A stretch of DNA of 5,154 nt from JBFLVQ01 sp040758525. GTDB lineage: Bacteria > Acidobacteriota > Blastocatellia > Chloracidobacteriales > JADJPF01. Under the pieces are notes generated by a model that was not told the DNA's origin, ran no database searches, and worked only from the letters and a program-made list of their open reading frames with translations. Location of the stretch: the NCBI GenBank assembly GCA_040758525.1, contig JBFLVQ010000671.1, positions 1 to 5,154 of the forward strand. The letters run 5' to 3'. Shown here in pieces: positions 1 through 5,154 of the stretch. The translations under genes and the position numbers were made by a program. Each line of letters begins with the position of its first letter. Within the stretch, counting starts at the first letter, position 1.

Positions 1-1389
1 ATGTAGATCATGACGAGTGGCAATAAATACCGCTGCCGTTTCTTTATCTTGCCAGATCTCTTCAACATCAGTGGCAGCAAAAGTAAATCCCATACTTCTA
101 CCACTATTCTCTGCATTGAGACCATGCGCACTACACAATCCACGCCAATCTATTCCGCGCTGTTTTGATAAGATCGGCATCATAATCAAACGGGCAAAAT
201 TTCCTGCGCCAATAAAACTGACACCGAGTTTATCTGAATTGGTAGTAGAGTTGCGCAATGGCAAGCTACGCTGGCGTGTTATAGGGGCAACTGGATAGTC
301 GATTACTATTCCCAAAAAAGGTTCACGACGGCTGGTGATTAAATCATAAGCTTGCTCTGCTTGATCAATGGGAAAATGGTGAGAAGTCAGTTTTTCTACC
401 GGCAATCTGTTTGCAGAGATAATTTCTAATACTGCCTCCATATTACGCTGCGCTGTCCAACGTGCATGCCCGATCGGATAGTCTATTCCCTTCTCTTCAT
501 AGCTTGGATCGCCACGCCCTGGTCCTAATGAAGATGATACGGTAAATTCAAGCTCTTTTTGGAAGAAAGGAGCACGAGGAAGATTCAGACCTGCTACTCC
601 TATAAGAACAATGCGTCCACGTACACGACAGGCTTCTGCAGCAAATTCGATCGGTTCATTACTGGTTGTTGCTGCAGTAATAATGGCAGCATCAACACCA
701 AATGAACCAGCAAATGCTTTCACCGCTTCTCTTGGTGAACCGATTGCTACCTCATCAGCGCCTAATTCTTGTGCAAGATCCAATTTGTTAGGATCGATAT
801 CGGTCCCGAATACACGACACCCCTGTGCCTTTAGCAAACAGATACATATCTGTCCAATCAAACCTAACCCAATTACCAGTACACGCTCTGCTAATGAAAC
901 TCTTGATAGCCTTACGCCTTCTAGGGCAATAGCAGCTACTGAAGTATAGGCAGCCTGTGTGAAGCTAACGTTTTCTGGAATAGTGGTACAGAGATTTCGA
1001 CTAACAGATACTATGCTAGCGTGTGGTGCAGCCATTGCAACTCGATCACCAGGCTTGAACTCTGATACACCACGACCACATTCTAGTACAATACCAGCAG
1101 ATGAGTAACCCAGCGGCATAGGCTCATTCAATTTAGCGGAGACTTGAGTTAATGTACTTAAAAGCCCTTCCTGTTTGATCTTTTGAAACACACGCTGAAC
1201 ATGATCAGGACGTTCACGAGCCTTGCCTAGCAGACTTTTACGCGCCAAATCAACAACGTAACGTTCTGTTCCAGCAGAAATCAATGAAGCTGCCGTAGCG
1301 ACAAGAAGGTGGCCTGATGTTGCAATCGGATCTGGCAACTCTCTTACAGTAGTTTTTCCTGTGCGTACATCTTGAACAACCTGGTCCAT
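1..1389 (-). CDS. Bi-domain oxidoreductase, MDR (alcohol-dehydrogenase-like) plus Gfo/Idh/MocA domain; 3' end cut by the window edge
   Basis: The frame stays open from an ATG at 1389 to base 1, giving 463 residues with no stop, so the C-terminal part lies outside. Residues 1 to about 365 form a medium-chain dehydrogenase-like domain with a Rossmann nucleotide-binding loop VIGLGLIGQ at 172-180. Residues from about 387 start a second Rossmann fold, GVSFIGAGNFAR (389-400), followed by ATRHDLH (457-463), typical of the Gfo/Idh/MocA half of this fusion family. Full members are about 700 residues (family knowledge), so roughly two thirds is present. The usual catalytic zinc ligands of MDR enzymes are not seen: the Cys-Gly-x-Asp region reads SLISAGTE (35-42) and the Gly-His-Glu region reads LGYSSAG (93-99). 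The start is supported by GAGG at 1398-1401, eight bases before the ATG. The preceding glycosyltransferase ends 25 bases upstream, so it is probably in the same operon. It likely performs NAD(P)-dependent redox on a sugar or sugar nucleotide; the substrate is unknown. Confidence 0.9.
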   Translation of the reverse strand, partial: MDQVVQDVRTGKTTVRELPDPIATSGHLLVATAASLISAGTERYVVDLARKSLLGKARERPDHVQRVFQKIKQEGLLSTLTQVSAKLNEPMPLGYSSAGIVLECGRGVSEFKPGDRVAMAAPHASIVSVSRNLCTTIPENVSFTQAAYTSVAAIALEGVRLSRVSLAERVLVIGLGLIGQICICLLKAQGCRVFGTDIDPNKLDLAQELGADEVAIGSPREAVKAFAGSFGVDAAIITAATTSNEPIEFAAEACRVRGRIVLIGVAGLNLPRAPFFQKELEFTVSSSLGPGRGDPSYEEKGIDYPIGHARWTAQRNMEAVLEIISANRLPVEKLTSHHFPIDQAEQAYDLITSRREPFLGIVIDYPVAPITRQRSLPLRNSTTNSDKLGVSFIGAGNFARLIMMPILSKQRGIDWRGLCSAHGLNAENSGRSMGFTFAATDVEEIWQDKETAAVFIATRHDLH

Positions 1390-1397
1390 TTTAATTG

Positions 1398-1401
1398 CCT
1401 C
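1398..1401 (-). promoter_or_regulatory. Shine-Dalgarno site of the bi-domain oxidoreductase
   Basis: GAGG on the minus strand stands eight bases before the ATG at 1389, in the 25-base gap after the TGA of the upstream glycosyltransferase. It is the best ribosome-binding match among the three block genes. Confidence 0.65.
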
Positions 1402-1414
1402 GTTAAGATAAAAT

Positions 1415-2578
1415 TCAATTTGTTGCAAGTGCGGTTGTGAATAACGAAACATTACTAGTGAGGTTTTCCGTACGGGAAAGCCAGCAGGCAGCATATCTTT
1501 TTGCTTGTCTAGACATATTTAGGTAGGTAGGTTCATCATAATAGACACACTGTTGTAGTATCTCTTGCCAGCGTTCTACATCTGAGAGTGGTAGTGTCCA
1601 GCCTGCTTGCTGCTCGACAAGATTTGACCAAGGAGTTTGATCGCTAATGATTGCTGGACAACCGCTCGATAATGCTTCAAGAATCGCATGACCAAAGTTC
1701 TCGCCTAAAGTAGGAAGTAAGAAGAAATGGTAGTTGGATAGAACTTCTGGAACAACATCATTAGGCATTGATCCACGATATTTCACAACTATATTTGCTG
1801 GCAGTGACTTGATCGCATGTAGACAGGCTTCCCAATAATGGCGGTCTTCGATAGGTCCGTAAATATCAAACAGGACTTCATCATGTATATTCTGTAAAAC
1901 TGTCAATGCAAAGAGCAGATTCTTTTTTGGTGAAATACGTGATAGGAAGACGAATTTTACTGATCCTGCTCTTTTTGTTGGCGGACAATTTCGCATAATA
2001 TTCCGCTCAAAGACTGAAGGTGAGAGATCCGGGGCGACATGAATTTTAATATCGCTACCCCAAACTGCTCTAATCTCTGCCTCTTCTTGCTGTGTAGAGG
2101 CTTGCCAGAGCAAACGATCATAAAGGTGCATATGTTTAACCATTGCGATATAGGTGCTTTTCTTGGTCTGCTTGATCTTCAAAGCGCCTGGTGAGAATTC
2201 GCCGCGTGGCGCCAAAACTGTAGGAAGCTCTTCTACTAAGCCGAGTTTTCGGCAAAGCAGATATTTGATCTGTAATGGAGAGAAGAAACTATTCAGATAG
2301 ACGATGTCCGGTTGAGTATCGGAAATAAGTCTACGGATATTTCTTATCGAGAGTTTTCCTGGTGAGGCATAGAAGATATTGGCATTACCTACTCTATTCC
2401 AATCGTTTACTTTGACACCATTATAAGAGGTTGAATCTTCTTTATCACGATCTCGTGTAAGGATCCAGAAGTCAAAGTGTTCATGCATCTGATCAACCAT
2501 ATTAGAGATTGTACGCAATGGACCACCCGATTTATAGCCTGGTAGATAGTAATCGATCAACACGAATATCTTCTTCAT
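1415..2578 (-). CDS. Glycosyltransferase family 4 (GT-B fold), 387 aa
   Basis: This is a complete cytoplasmic glycosyltransferase without a signal peptide or clear membrane segment. The N-terminal Rossmann half carries YKSGGPLRTISNMV (15-28), the acceptor-side glycine-rich loop of a GT4 subgroup, and PRGEFSPGALKIK (124-136), also typical of it. The C-terminal donor-binding half begins near FVFLSRISPKKNL (209-221). The retaining-GT motif E-x7-E is present as ENFGHAILE (293-301), followed by the Gly-Cys-Pro-Ala segment that lines the donor site in this fold. The length is normal for the family. The ATG at 2578 lies five bases after the TAA of the upstream glycosyltransferase; the SD-like AGG sits in that gene's last codons, so translation is probably coupled. 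It should transfer a sugar from an activated nucleotide donor to a lipid-linked glycan in surface polysaccharide synthesis. Donor, acceptor and linkage cannot be told from the sequence. Confidence 0.93.
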   Translation of the reverse strand: MKKIFVLIDYYLPGYKSGGPLRTISNMVDQMHEHFDFWILTRDRDKEDSTSYNGVKVNDWNRVGNANIFYASPGKLSIRNIRRLISDTQPDIVYLNSFFSPLQIKYLLCRKLGLVEELPTVLAPRGEFSPGALKIKQTKKSTYIAMVKHMHLYDRLLWQASTQQEEAEIRAVWGSDIKIHVAPDLSPSVFERNIMRNCPPTKRAGSVKFVFLSRISPKKNLLFALTVLQNIHDEVLFDIYGPIEDRHYWEACLHAIKSLPANIVVKYRGSMPNDVVPEVLSNYHFFLLPTLGENFGHAILEALSSGCPAIISDQTPWSNLVEQQAGWTLPLSDVERWQEILQQCVYYDEPTYLNMSRQAKRYAACWLSRTENLTSNVSLFTTALATN

Positions 2579-2583
2579 AACTG

Positions 2584-3792
2584 TTAACCTACCGATAACA
2601 ACTGATCATATTTTTCCAGGAATAACTTTCCTGTTGCAGTCAGGGAAAACTGCTTCTCGGCAGTTTGCCGCGCCCTTTTTCCCATCTCTTCATTGAGCGA
2701 TCTATTGACTAATAGATCAGAAATTTTTTTGGCAAACTCTAATGGATCACCGACTCTGGTAAGGAAACCATTGTCTGCATCAGTGATAGCAGTTTGTGGT
2801 CCACCACAGCGTGTGGCAACCACAGGAAGTCCGCTTGCCATCGCTTCTAGTATCACTAAGCCTAAACCTTCTTCATCTGATGAGAGGACAAAGAGTGCAG
2901 CGTGCCGATAAAATTCTGCCAACTCTTGAGGTGTGACAGCCTGCTTAATTTCAATCTGTTCTGCCAAACCAAGCTCACAAGCAAATTGCCAATCTGCTTG
3001 AGTAGGACTACTCTGTCCAACTAGCAGTAGTTTTGGTATTGGTTGATTGGCCGACCAGTTTTGACGTAGATGCTGATAAGCAGAAAAGAGCATACGTACA
3101 TTCTTACGTGGATCAGAAAAGCGACCAACGGAGAGAATATATTTACCATCTCTGATCTCGGCAGGATGAAATAGTTCTGTATCTACTCCTGGTGGCGCAA
3201 ACACAACTCTATCAGGATCAAGATAGGATTGAAGATGTTTTTGCATTGAACGGTTCAAGACAAAAACTGTATCAAGATAGCGTAATGCACGATAATCTAA
3301 TCGTATCGTGATTCCAGTCATACATCTGTACCACCATCCACGTAGACCCTTTGCCACCGCTAGACCAGCACTACGCTCTAGCTGAGCAAGGGTAGCGACA
3401 AAGAGTGCTACTGGTTTAGTTACTGCTTCTGCTACTAATCCCCAGGCAGGTGTACCGGCAATGACCTGTATTAGATCATATTCATTGAGTAGTTGTGTAA
3501 GCAGACGACGAGAGGAGTAGCGTTGAAACTCAAACTCAGAGAATATTGCGCCTACATGTCGAATAGGCTTGTTATGCCAAATTTCAGAGAGTACTTGTGG
3601 CCCTTGTAGCCAACTGAATGGAGAGGTCAATCTTACGCTAGCACGATCACGGAAAGAGGTTGCCAGAGATATCAGATCCAATTCGTAATCATTTGCTGTG
3701 GAGATTATATGGCAAAGGAAAGTGGCTAAACCAGGGACGCCTCCTCCATTGGCAAGTGCGGGAGCAACCAGTGCAATACGACGTTTTCGCAT
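2584..3792 (-). CDS. Glycosyltransferase family 4 (GT-B fold), 402 aa
   Basis: This is a second complete GT4 enzyme, clearly different in sequence from its downstream neighbour. It opens with RRIALVAPALANGGGVPG (4-21), a beta strand followed by the glycine-rich loop of the N-terminal Rossmann domain. APPGVDTELFHP (199-210) marks the linker into the C-terminal domain, which continues with ILSVGRFSDPRKN (219-231). The E-x7-E catalytic or donor-binding motif is EGLGLVILE (308-316), followed by ASGLPVVATRCGG (319-331). The ATG at 3792 is preferred over an in-frame TTG at 3813, because GAAGAGAAG (3808-3800) lies just before the ATG and no such site precedes the TTG. It is probably the first gene of a tight three-gene block, with 491 bases of spacer upstream and only five bases to the next gene. 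The expected role is sugar transfer during assembly of a surface polysaccharide repeat unit; specificity is unknown. Confidence 0.93.
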   Translation of the reverse strand: MRKRRIALVAPALANGGGVPGLATFLCHIISTANDYELDLISLATSFRDRASVRLTSPFSWLQGPQVLSEIWHNKPIRHVGAIFSEFEFQRYSSRRLLTQLLNEYDLIQVIAGTPAWGLVAEAVTKPVALFVATLAQLERSAGLAVAKGLRGWWYRCMTGITIRLDYRALRYLDTVFVLNRSMQKHLQSYLDPDRVVFAPPGVDTELFHPAEIRDGKYILSVGRFSDPRKNVRMLFSAYQHLRQNWSANQPIPKLLLVGQSSPTQADWQFACELGLAEQIEIKQAVTPQELAEFYRHAALFVLSSDEEGLGLVILEAMASGLPVVATRCGGPQTAITDADNGFLTRVGDPLEFAKKISDLLVNRSLNEEMGKRARQTAEKQFSLTATGKLFLEKYDQLLSVG

Positions 3793-3799
3793 AATATCA

Positions 3800-3808
3800 C
3801 TTCTCTTC
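3800..3808 (-). promoter_or_regulatory. Purine-rich ribosome-binding site deciding the start of the first glycosyltransferase
   Basis: On the minus strand GAAGAGAAG ends seven bases before the ATG at 3792, with the GAG core ten bases away. It lies inside the possible seven-codon N-terminal extension from the TTG at 3813, which itself has no Shine-Dalgarno-like sequence before it. This favours the ATG. Confidence 0.5.
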
Positions 3809-4122
3809 AGCAATTTCGCAATTACCGCGAATCAGATGGATTGTTTGTCTTACTATTCTATATAATCTTCCATCCTGATTAGTATTTAGGGCTTTGACCG
3901 ACTACAGTGCAACTAGCGTACCGCTCCACAATTTTCTAGTGAAGCTAATAAATCCATTGTTAATGCAGGTTGTAGTGGAAAAGGAGAGTGACAAAAATGG
4001 TTTGCCAAATATCAATAGGACGAAAAGCCACAGATTAAAGGTACATTGTGGAGAAATGCCTTACCTATCGATTTGAACCATGACGCTGAAATCTGGTTGC
4101 AATACTTAACGCGCGGCGCTGG

Positions 4123-4134
4123 CTTACTAGTAAG
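4123..4134. repeat. 12-bp perfect palindrome CTTACTAGTAAG
   Basis: The two halves CTTACT and AGTAAG are exact reverse complements with no central spacer, so the site is two-fold symmetric like an operator rather than a stem-loop. It lies about 330 bases upstream of the first glycosyltransferase start, in the large spacer. No binding protein can be proposed, and one such site can arise by chance. Confidence 0.4.
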
Positions 4135-4200
4135 TAATCTGACAAGTGGCACTATACGCAACTCTGTGCCATTTCTAGTGTCGCGCTGATTCTTTCAGTA

Positions 4201-4238
4201 TATGGCTACCATAACCAATATCGATATGACCTATTGGT
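4201..4238. repeat. Two adjacent short inverted repeats
   Basis: The first repeat is TATGG-CTA-CCATA (4201-4213), a five-base stem with a three-base loop. Directly next to it is ACCAATA (4214-4220) pairing with TATTGGT (4232-4238) across an 11-base loop; within this the ten bases ATATCGATAT (4218-4227) are a perfect palindrome. They lie 46 to 83 bases past the stop of the zinc-ribbon gene. The stems are AT-rich and no T-run follows on the minus strand, so this is not a convincing terminator for that gene. In the plus direction a TTTT follows shortly after 4238, but the stem is weak. Confidence 0.35.
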
Positions 4239-4283
4239 CGTTTTCATCCCAAAACATACTAGAGATTTAATTCTTAATCTTTC

Positions 4284-4445
4284 TTACCTATGTTTTGGTG
4301 TAAGTAAACGAAACTGAAAAAATCGCTGATTGCATTCACCACAGCGATAGGGAAATAAATGCAGTAGTATTCCTAGTACTTTCTCAAACACCGAACGGCG
4401 ATAAGAACGAGAGATCTTACCACTACCGCAATATCTACATCTCAT
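4284..4445 (-). CDS. Small zinc-ribbon protein, 53 aa
   Basis: The predicted 53-residue protein has two Cys-x2-Cys knuckles: CRYC followed by GS at residues 3-8, and CGEC at 35-38, with PYRC-x2-C-x2-RFF as the conserved tail (32-43). Between them is a basic stretch SRSYRRS (12-18) and a hydrophobic helix-like segment VFEKVLGILLHLF (19-31). This arrangement matches a class of very small uncharacterised bacterial zinc-ribbon proteins (family knowledge; function unknown). Zinc binding through four cysteines is a strong inference; nucleic-acid or protein binding is only possible. The ATG at 4445 is chosen because AGGA lies six bases before it and it begins right at the domain. Other in-frame starts are an ATG at 4472 (62 aa) and a TTG at 4565 (93 aa). 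It is in line with the neighbours but isolated by spacers on both sides, so it may have its own promoter. Confidence 0.7.
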   Translation of the reverse strand: MRCRYCGSGKISRSYRRSVFEKVLGILLHLFPYRCGECNQRFFQFRLLTPKHR

Positions 4446-4779
4446 CAATGATCCTGTGTTAGATTGGTTCATTAGTCCCCCCCACTTGAGATAGAGATCC
4501 CTGAGCAAGCTACTATCTTCATTCAATGGAAACCTACAGATGACTACAGCTTTCCAAATGATCAAATGGATATAGCTACCTGCTAAAATACTCTAGCCTT
4601 CAATAAACTGGCATCAGGCATTGAAATTATTATTATATTGGACGCAGTAGTAAATCCGGTATTAGCTGTATTTTACAATGAAGCAACACTATACGAAATG
4701 TTGTTGATGGAGAGAAATAACCTACCGCAAACCGTATTGTTTCTAACCACAGTATCTAGGTGATGTAGTCTGGCAATGG
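4446..4779. other. 334-base spacer without a recognisable gene
   Basis: This stretch lies between the stop of the asparagine-synthase-like gene and the chosen start of the zinc-ribbon gene. The minus strand has only short open pieces; the longest usable one is the N-terminal extension of the zinc-ribbon frame up to a TTG at 4565. The plus strand has a 58-codon open run (4587-4763) with no early ATG and no recognised product. A weak hairpin at 4682-4705 is not followed by a T-run, so no clear terminator for the upstream gene is seen. Seven consecutive C on the plus strand (4477-4483) is the only homopolymer of note. Confidence 0.6.
4452..4455 (-). promoter_or_regulatory. Shine-Dalgarno site AGGA of the zinc-ribbon gene
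   Basis: AGGA on the minus strand is separated by six bases from the ATG at 4445, an ideal distance. It supports the 53-residue form over longer in-frame versions. The competing ATG at 4472 has a run of seven G four bases before it, which could also pair with the ribosomal anti-SD, so a second start is not excluded. Confidence 0.55.
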
Positions 4780-5154
4780 TTATTTTGTTAACTGCTGCTG
4801 CCAAAACTTATCCGAAGTACTATCGATAAATTTAGTCTGCAATTTGGATTCGTGGTCTGTAACACTATAAGGCAGCTCTCCGTCTAGATATATTCTTGCC
4901 CAGGTCTCAATACAGATAAGCTTCCAAACAATGTCGAACCAGCAAGGGTGAGAGGTTTTCTTCAATAGTTTCTCGATTGCGCAAACAGACCAAATACCAC
5001 GGTTGCGAGCGCGTGGCGAGACCAACAGATCGTGTACAAATCCTGACTGAATACCTTTGATCCAAGATTCTGCCGGTGTATCAAAACCTGCTTTGCGGCG
5101 GTTGATTAGGTTAGATGGAAGGACATCCGCCACTGCCTGGCGAAGAATCCATTT
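4780..5154 (-). CDS. Asparagine-synthase-type glutamine amidotransferase, C-terminal 124 aa; 5' end cut by the window edge
   Basis: The frame is open from the right window edge to a TAA at 4780-4782. The fragment begins KWILRQAVADVLPSNLINRR and continues KAGFDTPAESWIKG, which is the conserved C-terminal signature of class B asparagine synthases (KxxLRxA...LPxxIxxRxKxGFxxPxxxW). It continues through FDIVWKLICIETWARIYLDG, the usual last helix of the synthase domain. Full proteins of this family are about 600 to 650 residues (family knowledge), so the glutaminase domain and the ATP-pyrophosphatase loop lie outside the window. A GTG at 5133 is internal, not a start, because the conserved motif begins before it. 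In polysaccharide loci such proteins are thought to amidate a sugar acid or another carboxylate rather than serve general asparagine supply; that role is inferred from context only. Confidence 0.9.
   Translation of the reverse strand, partial: KWILRQAVADVLPSNLINRRKAGFDTPAESWIKGIQSGFVHDLLVSPRARNRGIWSVCAIEKLLKKTSHPCWFDIVWKLICIETWARIYLDGELPYSVTDHESKLQTKFIDSTSDKFWQQQLTK

Larger units (their letters stand above)
3793..4283. other. 491-base spacer without a recognisable gene
   Basis: This stretch separates the zinc-ribbon gene from the first glycosyltransferase. On the minus strand, the direction of the neighbours, every frame is broken by frequent stops, so no missing gene of the cluster is seen there. 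On the plus strand two overlapping open runs exist: 3894-4076 (TTG start, 60 codons plus stop) and 4019-4189 (56 codons, no ATG), in different frames. Neither has a Shine-Dalgarno site that I can see and neither translation is recognised. The spacer also holds a 12-bp perfect palindrome (4123-4134), and hairpin-forming repeats at 4201-4213 and 4214-4238. An AT-rich patch at 3853-3872 could contain promoter elements for the downstream genes, but I find no well-spaced -35/-10 pair on the minus strand. It may be a regulatory leader, a decayed gene, or both. Confidence 0.6.

Noticed and set aside
17..949. Plus-strand open frames of 93 and 112 codons (17-298 and 611-949)
   Set aside because: They lie antisense within the continuous bi-domain oxidoreductase frame, have no recognisable product, and are explained as shadows of that gene.
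1519..1531. Three tandem AGGT units
   Set aside because: They encode ordinary residues (EPTYL) in the second glycosyltransferase and are too short to count as a repeat array.
2693..2911. Plus-strand open frame of 72 codons
   Set aside because: It is antisense to the E-x7-E region of the first glycosyltransferase and has no recognisable product or start signal.
3793..3813. Seven-codon N-terminal extension of the first glycosyltransferase from a TTG at 3813
   Set aside because: There is no ribosome-binding site before the TTG, while the ATG at 3792 has a purine-rich site and begins right at the first beta strand of the fold.
4064..4082. GGTTCAAATC on the minus strand, resembling a tRNA T-loop
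   Set aside because: The flanking bases do not form a five-base T-stem, and I find no matching acceptor stem at a tRNA-like distance.
4446..4565. Longer zinc-ribbon protein of 93 residues from a TTG at 4565
   Set aside because: The extra 40 residues have no recognised domain, the start is TTG, and an ideal AGGA site precedes the ATG at 4445.
4682..4705. Possible hairpin terminator after the asparagine-synthase-like gene
   Set aside because: The stem is AT-rich, pairs less well in the minus-strand RNA, and is not followed by a T-run.

Overview
The window is a piece of a bacterial surface-polysaccharide (exopolysaccharide, capsule or O-antigen type) biosynthesis region. All five recognisable genes lie on the minus strand and are read from the right end of the window to the left. 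In order of transcription they are: the C-terminal end of an asparagine-synthase-type glutamine amidotransferase (5154-4780, cut by the right edge), a tiny zinc-ribbon protein (4445-4284), two different GT-B family 4 glycosyltransferases (3792-2584 and 2578-1415), and the first 463 codons of a bi-domain oxidoreductase made of an MDR/alcohol-dehydrogenase-like half fused to a Gfo/Idh/MocA-like half (1389-1, cut by the left edge).

Layout: the last three genes are packed tightly (5 and 25 bases apart, each with its own Shine-Dalgarno-like site), so they look co-transcribed and partly translationally coupled. Two loose spacers precede them: 4446-4779 (334 bases) between the amidotransferase and the zinc-ribbon gene, and 3793-4283 (491 bases) between the zinc-ribbon gene and the first glycosyltransferase. 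Neither spacer contains a gene I recognise. Both have short open reading runs on the plus strand without good starts, and the larger one has a small cluster of palindromes. A promoter for the three-gene block would be expected in the 3793-4283 spacer, but I cannot identify a convincing one.

How the genes may work together (inference): asparagine-synthase-like enzymes, GT4 glycosyltransferases and this bi-domain oxidoreductase commonly occur together in polysaccharide loci. The glycosyltransferases would add sugars to a growing lipid-linked repeat unit on the cytoplasmic face of the inner membrane. The amidotransferase and oxidoreductase would modify precursor sugars or substituents. The sugars involved cannot be read from the sequence.

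Organism: the moderately low GC content, the Shine-Dalgarno sites and the gene types suggest a Gram-negative bacterium, perhaps a proteobacterium. This is weakly supported, and no genus is claimed. GATC sites are about twice as frequent as base composition predicts and are concentrated in the coding part. I did not find evidence of a new defence, mobile or RNA system; the least explained parts are the two spacers and the mini zinc-ribbon gene.
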